A stretch of DNA of 64,000 nt, taken from Candidatus Eisenbergiella intestinipullorum. Lineage in GTDB: Bacteria; Bacillota; Clostridia; Lachnospirales; Lachnospiraceae. The notes under the pieces were generated by a model. It was not told the DNA's origin, did no database searches, and saw nothing but the letters and a program-made list of their open reading frames with translations. A program made the translations under genes and the position numbers. The DNA lies in the NCBI GenBank assembly GCA_019119815.1, contig DWWH01000012.1:1-64000 (forward strand). Reading direction: 5' to 3'. Shown here in pieces: positions 9,448-18,901 of this stretch. The stretch's first letter is position 1. Each line of letters starts with the position of its first letter.

Positions 9448-10968
9448 ATGAGGAACGATACATTTGATATTTCCAATCTGCAGGAATATCGTGAAAACAA
9501 TCGGATGGAGGTCAAAAAGGCAAGGGGAGGGCTTCCGGCTTCTCTTTGGGACACCTATTCTGCCTTTGCGAATTGTTACGGTGGCGTCATCATCCTTGGG
9601 ATAACAGAGCAAAAGGATGGAACCTGGAGAACTACAGGACTGGAAGACGAATATCGACTCAGAAAAGAATTTTGGGATACCATTAATAATCGGAACAAAG
9701 TAAGCTGCAACCTTTTAACAGATAAGGATGTTTCTGCTTATAATGAGCATGGCAATATCATTCTGGTTATCCACGTCCCCGCAGCGTCCCGCCAGCAAAG
9801 ACCTGTGTATATCAATAACGATATCTGGAATGGAACCTTTCGCCGTAATTGGGAAGGGGATTACCACTGTTCCCATAGCGAGATTTTGGCAATGCTCCGG
9901 GATCAGCCGGAAACGACCTCTGACATGAAGGTTCTGGACGAGGTACCGATAGATGCTTTAAATAGTGAAAGTGTAGAAGGATATCGTATCCGCCATATGG
10001 CCTATAAACCGGGTCACCCTTGGATCAAGCTTCCAACTGAAAAATACCTGGAGCAGTTAGGCGCGGCGGCAGTTTCTTATACGGATAAAAAACTGCATCC
10101 TACAGCCGCAGGTCTGCTAATGTTTGGTGAAGAGCATCAAATTGTCAGAGAATTTCCGGAATATTTTCTTGATTACAGAGAAATGCTGGATCCAACGATC
10201 CGATGGACTGACCGGGTACAATCAAGTTCCGGCGAATGGACCGGAAACCTTTTTGACTTTTATTTTCGTGTATACAATAAACTGACCAAAGAACTTAAAG
10301 TACCTTTTCGAATAGAAGGCGGAAACCGGATCGATGATACGCCGGTCCACAAGGCTCTGAGAGAAGCGCTTGCAAACTGCCTGGTAAATACAGATTTTTA
10401 TCTGCCCCGTTCTGTGGTGATCCGGTTGGAGAGGGATAAGATTGTAATGGAAAATCCAGGCTCTATCCGAACCGGAAAAATCCAGATGTTGAAAGGCGGA
10501 ATTTCTGATCCCAGAAACAAAACTCTTATGAAACTTTTTAATCTGATCAATATTGGCGAACGAGCCGGAAGCGGTGTTCCGGATATTTTTTCTGTATGGA
10601 AAGAAGTCGGCTGGGAGGAACCGACAGTCGAAGAACAATATAACCCGGACCGAACCATATTGATTTTGCCGCTGACCCCAAAAGCGCCGATAAAAAGCGC
10701 CGATAAAAAAACGCCGATAAAAAGCGCCGATAAAAAAGCGCCGATAAAAAAGACTCTGATTCAATATCAGGAAATTCTGGACTATATGCAGCCGGGCAAT
10801 GAATATAAGGCTGCGGATATTGCGGAGCTGCTGCAGTTGAAGGACAGCCGGACAAAGAAGCTTCTCAGAGATCTGGCCGGGATGGGAAAAATCTCCTCAG
10901 AAGGTAACAACAGAAACCGCAGATACAGGCTATGCACTTCAGATGAGGAAAATTGCAGGAAAGGATAA
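9448..10968 (+). CDS. Schlafen/AlbA_2-domain ATP-binding regulator-like protein
   Basis: The protein has 506 residues. Residues 10-130 form an AlbA_2 (Schlafen-type) domain (ENNRMEVKKARGGLPASLWDTYSAFANCYGG then VIILGITE). A middle region with HKALREALANCLVNTDF and GERAGSGVPDIF matches the GHKL-like ATP-binding C-terminal part of this family. Residues 440-500 look like a winged helix (YKAADIAELLQLKDSRTKKLLRDLAGMGKI). Such proteins are usually annotated as putative DNA-binding transcriptional regulators, but their roles are mostly unproven. Residues of about 410-436 are a Lys-rich repeat encoded by near-identical 13/14-base units. The gene lies between two divergent export operons and overlaps the following DUF4422 gene by 16 bases. 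Confidence 0.82.
   Translation: MRNDTFDISNLQEYRENNRMEVKKARGGLPASLWDTYSAFANCYGGVIILGITEQKDGTWRTTGLEDEYRLRKEFWDTINNRNKVSCNLLTDKDVSAYNEHGNIILVIHVPAASRQQRPVYINNDIWNGTFRRNWEGDYHCSHSEILAMLRDQPETTSDMKVLDEVPIDALNSESVEGYRIRHMAYKPGHPWIKLPTEKYLEQLGAAAVSYTDKKLHPTAAGLLMFGEEHQIVREFPEYFLDYREMLDPTIRWTDRVQSSSGEWTGNLFDFYFRVYNKLTKELKVPFRIEGGNRIDDTPVHKALREALANCLVNTDFYLPRSVVIRLERDKIVMENPGSIRTGKIQMLKGGISDPRNKTLMKLFNLINIGERAGSGVPDIFSVWKEVGWEEPTVEEQYNPDRTILILPLTPKAPIKSADKKTPIKSADKKAPIKKTLIQYQEILDYMQPGNEYKAADIAELLQLKDSRTKKLLRDLAGMGKISSEGNNRNRRYRLCTSDEENCRKG
10681..10752 (+). repeat. Intragenic tandem repeat, five GCGCCGATAAAA-like units
   Basis: The string GCCGATA recurs at 10686, 10699, 10713, 10726 and 10740, at steps of 13, 14, 13 and 14 bases. 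Two steps make 27 bases, so the pair preserves the frame and yields the 9-residue repeat APIKSADKK/TPIKSADKK. Loss or gain of a single half-unit would shift the frame and remove the C-terminal winged helix. Runs of five to seven A separate the units and could also slip. Confidence 0.85.
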
Positions 10969-11708
10969 ATACAGCATTGAAAATATATGTAATTTCGCAC
11001 AAAACTTTTCAAATTCCGATGGAAAATCCCCTCTATCAGCCGTTGATCGTAGGGCAGAACAAGGTAGAGAACAGCGCCGGATGTCTCTTTGATCATACGG
11101 GGGATCATATTTCAGAGAAAAACAGAAGGTACAACGAGCTGACCGGGATGTACTGGGTCTGGAAAAATGTACAGGAAGATGTGGTTGGAATCTGCCACTA
11201 CAGAAGGTATTTTGTTACTCCCGCGGGAAAGCTTGCAAATCTGCTGGCGGAAAAGCAAACCTGCTTTTTGGAAGAAAAGGATGTCCGGAAGCTGCTGCGG
11301 CATGCCGATGTGGTTGTTCACAACAAAACCTTTTTCAGGGAAAACAACCGTGCGCAGTTTGAGAAAGGCGTAAATCCTTTTTCCTGGGATATCCTGGAGC
11401 AGGAAATGCGCTCCATGTATCCGGACTATCTCTCTGCGCTTCAGACTGTGGCGAACCGGAAATACGCGCACTTGCTGAACGTGCTGATCACAGAGAAGAG
11501 GATCTATGATCGATACTGTGAGTGGCTGTTCCCGCTTCTGTTTCAGGTGGAAAAAAGATTGGACGCTTCAGACAAGATCAAAAATATGGACAGAAGCGTA
11601 GGTATGATCGGAGAACGGCTGCTGGATGTGTGGCTGCTGCAGAACAGACTGAAGCTGAAGGAATGCTTTTCCATCAATACGGAAAGGAAGGACTGGAAGG
11701 CGTGGTAG
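10953..11708 (+). CDS. DUF4422 family glycosyltransferase
   Basis: This 251-residue single-domain protein has the DUF4422 signature order: IYVISHK near 10-16, NELTGMYWVWKN (the usual N-L-T-x-x-Y-W-x-W-K-N), then VGICHYRRYF, VVVHNKTF and GMIGERLLDVWL near the end. DUF4422 proteins are found in capsule and O-antigen clusters and are treated as retaining transferases of unknown sugar specificity. It overlaps the AlbA_2 gene by 16 bases, implying translational coupling. It converges on the acyltransferase gene at 12849. Another DUF4422 domain opens the fusion protein at 27752. Confidence 0.85.
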   Translation: MQERINTALKIYVISHKTFQIPMENPLYQPLIVGQNKVENSAGCLFDHTGDHISEKNRRYNELTGMYWVWKNVQEDVVGICHYRRYFVTPAGKLANLLAEKQTCFLEEKDVRKLLRHADVVVHNKTFFRENNRAQFEKGVNPFSWDILEQEMRSMYPDYLSALQTVANRKYAHLLNVLITEKRIYDRYCEWLFPLLFQVEKRLDASDKIKNMDRSVGMIGERLLDVWLLQNRLKLKECFSINTERKDWKAW

Positions 11709-11778
11709 AAGATATTTTTTTCCAGCAAAAATCATGCCCTTTGGTGGCAGGATTCAGTCGCTCTAATCGTGGAACGCA

Positions 11779-12849
11779 TTAAAGCAATTTTCTTATCAAT
11801 GGAATTCTCCTGATTATCTTCCCAATCCAATAGGACAACACCAGGACTGCCAGCGCACGGAGATAATTGGGAAGGACACCGGCATACCGCTGCTCAAACA
11901 GGTGATCATACACAAGCCTTACGATAATGGCATGGATATAATAGATGTCGATTGTGTGAGTGGATATTTTGACTAAAATACCACATTTTTCTTCACGGAA
12001 TGGAATCCGGGAAAATAATGAAAACAATCCTGTTGCCATGAGAACCGTTCCCACTCGCATATATTGTTCGGAAAGCGGCCGCCAATTATAATTAAAAGTA
12101 CCGAACTCAACTCTGCGTTCGAGCATCATCAAAGCTATTCCGAACAAAATAAGACAACAGGATATGCGCACCTGTTTTCTTAGCGGGCTGCCGTTCCACT
12201 CACGCAATTTTTCCGCAAGAAGAAAACCATATACGAAAAAGAAAATGCAATTTACGTATGTTCCAAATGGTGAAAGATAATTATTTAGGCTTGAGAGCGT
12301 AAATTCCCTGTCCGTAAAAATGCTTCCAAACGCCTGTCCCCAGGCTTCCAGTTCTTTAACACAAAACCCAAAGAGGAATGAAATACCTGCAACATAAATC
12401 AAAACTTTACGGGATGGCTTTATCGCCGCTAAGACCGGGAATAACAGATATACCGAAAGGAGCGCGAAAATAAACCAAAGGACTCCGCCCATTGGCGCAC
12501 GTAAAACCGCTCCTTCAACATAGTATTCATATAAGTATCCTATCGACACGGGACTGTCTGTCAGTCCTTCCCAAAGGCATATCAGAAGATAAATCGTACT
12601 CCACGCCAATAGCTGAAAGATTGTTTTAACCATCCTGGCACAATGTTTTTTCCATGAAAAATCTTTCCTGAGCAGCAGCGCTCCATGTACCATAAAGAAT
12701 ACCGGGACTGCGGCAGGCGACAGGGACATGGATATGCTCGCAGGCACACTCCCGTTTAGCCATACACTATGAACAGAAACGACAAGAAAAATAGAAAGCG
12801 TTTCCAACGCATCAAAATATAGAACTCTTTTGCAATCTGATTGATTCAT
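11779..12849 (-). CDS. Acyltransferase 3 family membrane protein (O-acetyltransferase-like)
   Basis: A 356-residue protein with about ten membrane helices, typical size for acyltransferase-3 (OafA/WecH type) enzymes. The start YFDALETLSIFLVVSVHSVW contains the family's FDxLxxxxxxxVVxxH core, the histidine being the proposed catalytic residue. Later VPVFFMVHGALLL fits the conserved F-F-x-x-S/H-G region. These enzymes put acetyl or similar groups on surface glycans. It is the last gene on this minus-strand run, just downstream of a transposase remnant, so transcription from the polysaccharide operon may be interrupted. Substrate unknown. Confidence 0.82.
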   Translation of the reverse strand: MNQSDCKRVLYFDALETLSIFLVVSVHSVWLNGSVPASISMSLSPAAVPVFFMVHGALLLRKDFSWKKHCARMVKTIFQLLAWSTIYLLICLWEGLTDSPVSIGYLYEYYVEGAVLRAPMGGVLWFIFALLSVYLLFPVLAAIKPSRKVLIYVAGISFLFGFCVKELEAWGQAFGSIFTDREFTLSSLNNYLSPFGTYVNCIFFFVYGFLLAEKLREWNGSPLRKQVRISCCLILFGIALMMLERRVEFGTFNYNWRPLSEQYMRVGTVLMATGLFSLFSRIPFREEKCGILVKISTHTIDIYYIHAIIVRLVYDHLFEQRYAGVLPNYLRALAVLVLSYWIGKIIRRIPLIRKLL

Positions 12850-12871
12850 AAAAAGCTCTCCTGTGAATAAT

Positions 12872-13377
12872 TCAGGTTAAATGTGACATCTGGGCTGACA
12901 GTTCAGCTTTATGGAATAGATCATCTTGTAAACAGTCATGGATAAACGCATATCCATCCTCAAAGGGCATGGAGCTTCCCCATCCGGTACACGCAATAAG
13001 ATGCGCCAGTGACATCAGCAGCCAATCCCCCCGGATTAGGCTGCCGGAAAACAGTTCCATCGGACAGCGTTCTGTATACCTGTCCAGGATCTCCTGAGCG
13101 CTCAGGAAAACATCCGTACAGATGAATACCTGCAGGGCTTTGAGCACGTGGAGCGCATCCTTCGGAAACCGAGCAGTACAACGGCGTTTTTACCCCCGTT
13201 TAGATTCCCTTCATACCGGGAAACATAATAACTCCGGCTACCAGCTATCATAAAGCTGACAGCCGGATCCGTTTCCCATAAATGAATGGCAAACTCACTG
13301 ATCTTCTGCCTGGTACAACCGAAAAGGCGTAATATCTTTACTTTTATACTATTAAGGCAACATTGATAAAAACTCAA
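12872..13377 (-). pseudogene. Frameshifted fragment of an IS4-like DDE transposase
   Basis: Two minus-strand frames join into the C-terminal part of a DDE transposase. The upstream frame (from 13377) gives YYVSRYEGNLNGGKNAVVLLGF. After a frameshift near 13160-13185 the other frame gives FPKDALHVLKALQVFICTD and LSAQEILDRYTERCPMELF, then a region ending in LLMSLAHLIACTGWG. FICTD...ILxxYxxRxPxExF is the conserved final catalytic segment of IS4/IS701-like transposases. The N-terminal two thirds and both terminal repeats are missing, so it cannot be active. It separates the acyltransferase from the GT2 operon. Confidence 0.75.
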
Positions 13378-13413
13378 ATTTGCTCATTGATAGATAATGC
13401 TATGAATATCGGC

Positions 13414-15621
13414 CTATTTTAATCTATTGAATATCATACGCGGAATATAAGTAATTAATTGACCGATTTTATAGGAAAAGGAATTCGCGATCTGATTATA
13501 TTGTTCTTCTAGTTCTTTGTACTTCTTTTCGGAAGTAAGAATATCCTTCTTTTTTGCATTAATCGTATTTAACAGATTGGCAGAAACCTTATCCTTCTTT
13601 CTTTCTATTACTTTTAAGTCAGAAATCTCATATTTTAAAGAAGCTATCTTTCGTATAAATATTTCAAAAGCAATTTGATCCTGAAAAGGTAAAGACATCA
13701 GGAATTCTGAAATTTCTATGCTTGATGTACCTTTGATAAAATTAGCAGCAGTATCGGTCATTGCAGAAAGATATTCTTTTAGTGCTTCTATATAACGCTT
13801 ACTAAGAATATCTGTTTCTTCCTCAATAGCTTTAATCATATAGATGATGCTGATATAGTAACCATATGTATTCTTGATACTTTTAGGAACTGTCATTATA
13901 GAATCGTTATGTACTCTTCTACGATATAGTTCTTCATCAAAAAAGCTGACTCTTTTTGCTTTAAGTAAACAGTACATTGTAAATAAGTTATCTTCATGCA
14001 AAATACCTTCATAAAAGCTTATATTATTATTGCTCAAAAAAGAATGTTTTAAAAACTGCAGGCATGCCGAGGGTTTAAAGTCATTATACTTAATAAATCG
14101 GGAAAAGAGATCCGGCCCCGACATTGTTCCAAAGTAAACTCCATTACGTTTATAATATGAAGCGAAGTTTTTCTGTTCTTCCTGCACTTTTTCACTATCA
14201 TAGAATACTTCTGCGTTATAAAACAAATCATCTAAATCCATCTCTTTTGCTAAAGAGTATAGCAAATGCAAAGCATCTTCAAAAAGAGTATCATCACTGT
14301 CTAAGAATAAAATATATTCTCCTGTTGCAATCTTTAAACCAGCATTTCTGGCAGATGACAATCCACCATTTTCTTTTTCAATAACCCGAATTCTTTGGTC
14401 GGAAGAAATAATATTTGCTATTTTCTCCATAGAATTATCTGGTGTTCCATCGTTGACAATTATTATTTCTATATCTTTTAAGCTTTGTTGGCAAACAGAC
14501 TGTATACAATCCACAATATAATTTTCAACATTATATACCGGAATTATAACTGAAACGAGAGGTTTATTTCTCTTTGTTATAGTAACTATCTGGTTGTATG
14601 GAGCAGAACTCTTTTTATTTTGCTGGCTTTCTTCATTAGTGTAAGAGATTCTTTTGCAGATAGATGTCCCCACAGTTTTTGTTAAGTTGTCAAATTCTTT
14701 ATGTAAGATATAGTAAAAGAACTCCCTGTATTCTTTTAACTTTTCATCTTTAACTAAGGATAAGTCTATTGATTTTTCAATATCAATAAGTGCACTTATC
14801 ATTTCCGGAGAAGCCGTTGGCAATGCCTTAGCACACATATCGGCATAATTTTCTCCCAGTCTCTGTAGTGTAATACAGTGGAGTTCCTTCAAATGATATT
14901 GTGATGTGATTACCAATATATCTCGTAATCCTCTTAATAAATCGATCAGCTTTTGTTCTGTCCAAACAATCTTCTGTGTACCCACACGATAACAATATGT
15001 TACTTTTCTTACTGCATAAAAAGTACCTGCAATCGCCATGGCTTTTACAAAAAACGGAGGGTCTTGGAAGCGTATATAAGGTGGGAAAAAAATATCATTG
15101 TCTTTAAGAAACTGTAAATGGTATATAAAACGATGATATCCGTAATCAAATTGATAATTTCTGTAGCTGACTATTTCATCTTTCTCAAAAGCATATTTTT
15201 TCTTTAATCCCTTAAAAGATGTTACGAGCCGGCCTTCTGTCCATTCGCCAAATGAGCCGCCAATAATCATTAAACCAGACTCTAATGCTTTATCATATAA
15301 AATTCGCAGAACATCTGCATCTGGATACCAATCATCAGGATCCATAAAGGCGACATATTCTCCACGTGCATTCTTTAATGCAATATTTCTGGCTGCAGCA
15401 ACCCCTTTATTAGACTGTGATATCAGTACAATTCTATTATCCTTCTCTTTATAATCCAAAATAATTTTTTCTGAATCATCAGTGGAACCATCATTTACAC
15501 AGAGAATTTCTATTTCTTTTAAGTTCTGAGATATAACAGAATCCAGACATTGTTTCAAATATTTCTCCATATTATAAATCGGGATTATTATGGAAATCTT
15601 TATCTTTGCTTTTTGTTCCAT
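13414..15621 (-). CDS. Tandem-domain family 2 glycosyltransferase
   Basis: A 735-residue protein with two complete GT2 domains. The first opens ISIIIPIYNMEKYL (9-22), with VNDGSTDDS and MDPDDWYPD. The second opens VSVIIPVYNVENYI near residue 352, with VNDGTPDNS, GGLSSARNAG and LDSDDTL. Residues of about 655-715 are a charged helical stretch likely to form a coiled coil, followed by a hydrophobic/basic tail. Two domains may add two successive sugars or alternate linkages, as in known bifunctional synthases, but that is inference. It is the last transferase of the middle minus-strand operon, 38 bases after the GlfT1-like gene. Its DNA is distinctly more AT-rich than the three GT2 genes preceding it. 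Confidence 0.9.
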   Translation of the reverse strand: MEQKAKIKISIIIPIYNMEKYLKQCLDSVISQNLKEIEILCVNDGSTDDSEKIILDYKEKDNRIVLISQSNKGVAAARNIALKNARGEYVAFMDPDDWYPDADVLRILYDKALESGLMIIGGSFGEWTEGRLVTSFKGLKKKYAFEKDEIVSYRNYQFDYGYHRFIYHLQFLKDNDIFFPPYIRFQDPPFFVKAMAIAGTFYAVRKVTYCYRVGTQKIVWTEQKLIDLLRGLRDILVITSQYHLKELHCITLQRLGENYADMCAKALPTASPEMISALIDIEKSIDLSLVKDEKLKEYREFFYYILHKEFDNLTKTVGTSICKRISYTNEESQQNKKSSAPYNQIVTITKRNKPLVSVIIPVYNVENYIVDCIQSVCQQSLKDIEIIIVNDGTPDNSMEKIANIISSDQRIRVIEKENGGLSSARNAGLKIATGEYILFLDSDDTLFEDALHLLYSLAKEMDLDDLFYNAEVFYDSEKVQEEQKNFASYYKRNGVYFGTMSGPDLFSRFIKYNDFKPSACLQFLKHSFLSNNNISFYEGILHEDNLFTMYCLLKAKRVSFFDEELYRRRVHNDSIMTVPKSIKNTYGYYISIIYMIKAIEEETDILSKRYIEALKEYLSAMTDTAANFIKGTSSIEISEFLMSLPFQDQIAFEIFIRKIASLKYEISDLKVIERKKDKVSANLLNTINAKKKDILTSEKKYKELEEQYNQIANSFSYKIGQLITYIPRMIFNRLK

Positions 15622-15659
15622 TTCAAGCGAATCCTTTCTCTTATATTGTATACCAATAT

Positions 15660-16541
15660 TTATTGAGGGACAAAAAAGAATCCTGCAATCATCCCTCTAA
15701 ACAACCACAACACTCTCGTCCATTTCTTCTCTTTGGAGAATAAAAGGATTTTAATCAGAGAATAAAAAGCTCTCACAAAATAAAACCCCAAAGAAAGAAT
15801 CCCATTCCTCTTTGCAATATACAGCTCATTCCTGTAAGCGTAATAATACCGCTCTATCCGCTCCGGGCTGTCGGTGCTGATATCCGAACCCAGATTGTTT
15901 TTGGTCTTGTGCTGCACCACACTGGAAAGGACGAGATAACATTTATACTTTTTGGATATTCTCTCCGTATATTCCTGATCGTCCCCCCAGATAAAGAATT
16001 CCCTGATCGGCAGGCCGACCTCCCGGACGATATCTGCTTTAAGAAGCATGGAAACGAAGGTAGCCTTCCTTACCGGAAGAAGTCCCTCCTGCAGGATCCG
16101 TCCCTTTTCCCTGCGGAACTGTCCGGGCAACGGAAGGTTCATTTTGCACAGAGAACCATCCTTCCATACGGGGAGGCTGACGAGAAAGCCGTATTCCCCC
16201 AGCAGCCTTTCGGCGGAAAGCAGCCTTTCGGCGGCATGGATGTCCGGAACCGTATCATCATCCATGAGCCAGATATGACTGTATCCCCGGCGGAGCGCTT
16301 CCCTGATCCCGATATGGAATCCGCCGGAACCGCCGGTGTTCTGTTCCAGACGGAGGAAGGATATATCACCTTTTCCTTCCAGCGTCTGCAGGTACTTCCA
16401 GGTTCCGTCCGTACTGTGATTATCGATCACCAGAATGTCGAAGGAATTCCAGGACTGGCCGAGCACAGCCTGGATGCACTCCTTCAGAAGCGGCAAACGG
16501 TTATAGGTTATGATCAATGTCAAAAGCTTTATCTCAGACAT
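15660..16541 (-). CDS. Family 2 glycosyltransferase, GlfT1-like
   Basis: This 293-residue paralogue of the products of 7217 and 24735 has LIITYNRLPLL near 9-19, IDNHSTDGT, NTGGSGGFHIG, the triple-Asp MDDDTVPD and FFIWGDDQEYTERI. By the same reasoning it is a galactofuranosyl- or rhamnosyltransferase. Unlike its two paralogues it does not directly follow a GT8 gene. It sits 12 bases after a GT2 gene and 38 before the tandem GT2. A perfect duplication of six residues (SAERLL) follows the MDDD motif. Confidence 0.85.
   Translation of the reverse strand: MSEIKLLTLIITYNRLPLLKECIQAVLGQSWNSFDILVIDNHSTDGTWKYLQTLEGKGDISFLRLEQNTGGSGGFHIGIREALRRGYSHIWLMDDDTVPDIHAAERLLSAERLLGEYGFLVSLPVWKDGSLCKMNLPLPGQFRREKGRILQEGLLPVRKATFVSMLLKADIVREVGLPIREFFIWGDDQEYTERISKKYKCYLVLSSVVQHKTKNNLGSDISTDSPERIERYYYAYRNELYIAKRNGILSLGFYFVRAFYSLIKILLFSKEKKWTRVLWLFRGMIAGFFFVPQ
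16201..16235 (-). repeat. In-frame 18-base tandem duplication in a GT2 gene
   Basis: AGCAGCCTTTCGGCGG occurs at 16201 and again 18 bases later at 16219. It encodes a duplicated SAERLL peptide. The unit is a multiple of three, so copy change alters length but not frame. Confidence 0.8.
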
Positions 16542-16553
16542 TCACGCCCCCTG

Positions 16554-17918
16554 TCATTTCCTGGAAGAATGGCCGAAGGGAAGCAGCAGTAAAACTCCCA
16601 GCTTCAGCGCGGCTGAATCCTGCAGAAGCGCCAGCTCAGTCACCGGATTGTTGTCCCGGTAAAACAGGATTTTGGCTCCGCGTGTTCTCTGGATCCCCTT
16701 AAGAAGGCCGAAATGCCGGATCTGCGCAAAAAGATGAACGCAGCAACGGAACGGGAAGGTCAGGCAGAAACCCAGCCGAAAAGGGGCAGAGGAACGGATC
16801 ACCTGAATTTTCGCTTCCGCTTTTTTCCTGGTGACCACACGGCTCCGGCTGAAAAAGGCTTCATTCTCAGACAGGGCTTCCAAGATCCTCCGTTTTATGA
16901 AACGGGGAATGAAGGGAGCGAAAACCCGTACCATGGAATCAGGAACCGGAAGAAGCGCTTCATCGTTGGCATTGTTGGTCAGAACCCGGATCTTCTGCCA
17001 CTCCAGCTCCGTAAAGGTATCCCGCGACAGTTCTCCCTTCTGCATGGCTCTGTGGAACTCCCGGCTCATCCGTTTCCGATATTCCTCATGAAAGGAATCC
17101 CCGATCCGGTCAAGTGTGAACATATAGCAGAAATATTTCTTCCACCAGTACATGTACTTGAAGCGTTCCCATAAGGCCTGATCCCGCATCAGGATATCGC
17201 GGATAAAGTCATACTCGATATTCATGCAGTAGACCTTTTCTTTGCTTTTTACGGAAGAATTCGGATTGTCGCGACGGTTTCGGTAGTATGCCTGGTTGAC
17301 GATCATAGCCCGCTTCGCGTAGATAAAGGTCTGGAAAAAGAAGCCGTTGTCCTGAAAGGATGCTCCGGGCGTCTCGTGATGTCTGATATGGAAAGCTTCC
17401 AGAAAATCTCTTCGGTAAATGCCGGTCCAGGTATTCATGGTAAAACGGATGCAGTCCGGCTCCTCGCTGGGATTTAGGAGCCGTCCGTAACGCCTTTTTG
17501 CCGCCCGGTCAATGGTGACATATTCCTGATGCTCCTGGCCCTGTTCGTCTTTGGAAAACCGGTAGAAGTCGGATTTCACAAAGTCCAGATCATTTTCGGA
17601 CGCGACCCGGTACAGGCTTTCATACATATCCGGCGCGATATAATCATCCGGCTCCACGATCCCCACATATTCGCCCGTAGCACGGTCAAGGCCTTTGTTC
17701 ATTGCCTTGCCATAGCCGCCGTTGGGGCCTGTGATCACAACGATCCTGGGATCCTTCGCCGCATATTCCCGGATGATATCCAGAGAATCATCCGTGGAAC
17801 CGTCGTTGACACAGATGATCTCCAGCTCTTTGAGCGTCTGGGCGATGACGCTGTCCAGACATTCCCGAAGGTAAGCAGAGACATTATAAATTGGCAGAAT
17901 AACAGATACCTTATCCAT
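16554..17918 (-). CDS. Family 2 glycosyltransferase
   Basis: A 454-residue GT2 enzyme with VSVILPIYNVSAYL (4-17), VNDGSTDDSLD, GPNGGYGKAMNKGL (a variant of the usual GGxSxARNxG) and VEPDDYIAPDM for metal and donor binding. The C-terminal 200 residues include an Arg-rich region and FIPRFIKRRILEALSE, possibly amphipathic. It overlaps the preceding GT2 by eight bases. The GGYGKAMN variant resembles the CpsI/EpsS-like GT2 subgroup of Firmicutes capsule loci. Specificity unknown. Confidence 0.88.
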   Translation of the reverse strand: MDKVSVILPIYNVSAYLRECLDSVIAQTLKELEIICVNDGSTDDSLDIIREYAAKDPRIVVITGPNGGYGKAMNKGLDRATGEYVGIVEPDDYIAPDMYESLYRVASENDLDFVKSDFYRFSKDEQGQEHQEYVTIDRAAKRRYGRLLNPSEEPDCIRFTMNTWTGIYRRDFLEAFHIRHHETPGASFQDNGFFFQTFIYAKRAMIVNQAYYRNRRDNPNSSVKSKEKVYCMNIEYDFIRDILMRDQALWERFKYMYWWKKYFCYMFTLDRIGDSFHEEYRKRMSREFHRAMQKGELSRDTFTELEWQKIRVLTNNANDEALLPVPDSMVRVFAPFIPRFIKRRILEALSENEAFFSRSRVVTRKKAEAKIQVIRSSAPFRLGFCLTFPFRCCVHLFAQIRHFGLLKGIQRTRGAKILFYRDNNPVTELALLQDSAALKLGVLLLLPFGHSSRK

Positions 17919-18885
17919 GATTTCCCCCCGATCTTCCGGAACGCATCAGCATTTTGTACTGTTCATATTCACTGAGACTGTAAAAATAGCTTTCCGGTTT
18001 CTCCACGATCCCCAGCTCGGAAAACCACTCGAAACAGAGCTTTTCCTGCAGCAGGCGATGGGTGGGTTCGGCCAGGGAATTCAGGTTCCAGAGACAGAAA
18101 TGAAGCGCATAATTGATGAAATCCTGCTCCAGTTCCCAGTAGATATGTTCTTCCACGAGCCTGCGGCGCAGCGCGGTCAGAGCGTCGTAGAAGCAGTGCC
18201 AGGATTTTTCCCGGGTGACAGAGAGGGAGGTGGAGCTTCCCCGCCTCTGATGTGCCAGAACCTGACCGACGACGGCGATCCTTTTTGCCAGAACGAGAGC
18301 GCTGAAAACGAACAGCAGGTCGTTGGAGGTCCGCTGCTCCTGAAACTGCAGCGCATGGGCTTCCACGAAACTGCGTCTGTAGAGCTTGTCCCAGGCCCAG
18401 CCGACGAAGACCTTGAACACATTGTCCGTCAACTCCCTGTGAGAAAAGGGCATATAGGGAGGGATTTCCTGCTTGCGAAACACCCATGGCACATCCACGA
18501 ATTCCTGCTTATCCATATGGAACTGATCGGAATCGAATACCACAAAATCCGCCTGATACTGCTCCAGGCATTCGTAAGCCTTTTCCAGCATATCCGGCTC
18601 AAAAAAATCATCGGAATCGAGGAAAGACAGGCACTGTCCGCACGCCGCACGCATTCCCGCGTTGCGCGCCGCTCCGGCTCCGGCATTTTTCTGTTCGATC
18701 AGCCGGATTCTGGGATCTTTTTTCTGATAATTTTTCAAAATATTCAGAGAATTATCTGTAGAGCCATCGTCTACACAGATAATTTCAATATCTTTTAGCG
18801 TCTGTCCAACAATACTGTCCAGGCATTGCTCCAGATATTGCTCCACATTGTAGACCGGTAGGATAACCGATACCTTAACCATCAC
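17911..18885 (-). CDS. Family 2 glycosyltransferase
   Basis: A 324-residue GT2 enzyme with VSVILPVYNVEQYL, VDDGSTDNSLN, KNAGAGAARNAGM and LDSDDFFEPDM in the expected order within the first 110 residues. The remaining part is an all-alpha variable region. It lies 16 bases after ugd and overlaps the next GT2 by eight bases, so both are translationally coupled. It probably transfers a sugar in the polymer exported by the middle Wzm/Wzt pair, with glucuronate or a derivative as candidate donor because of the adjacent ugd. That link is only contextual. Confidence 0.88.
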   Translation of the reverse strand: MMVKVSVILPVYNVEQYLEQCLDSIVGQTLKDIEIICVDDGSTDNSLNILKNYQKKDPRIRLIEQKNAGAGAARNAGMRAACGQCLSFLDSDDFFEPDMLEKAYECLEQYQADFVVFDSDQFHMDKQEFVDVPWVFRKQEIPPYMPFSHRELTDNVFKVFVGWAWDKLYRRSFVEAHALQFQEQRTSNDLLFVFSALVLAKRIAVVGQVLAHQRRGSSTSLSVTREKSWHCFYDALTALRRRLVEEHIYWELEQDFINYALHFCLWNLNSLAEPTHRLLQEKLCFEWFSELGIVEKPESYFYSLSEYEQYKMLMRSGRSGGNHG

Positions 18886-18901
18886 AGTCCCTTCCCCTTC
18901 C

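Noticed and set aside
10681..10752. CRISPR-like short repeats
   Set aside because: Units are only 13-14 bases without spacers, lie in frame inside a gene and encode a Lys-rich linker. No cas genes nearby.
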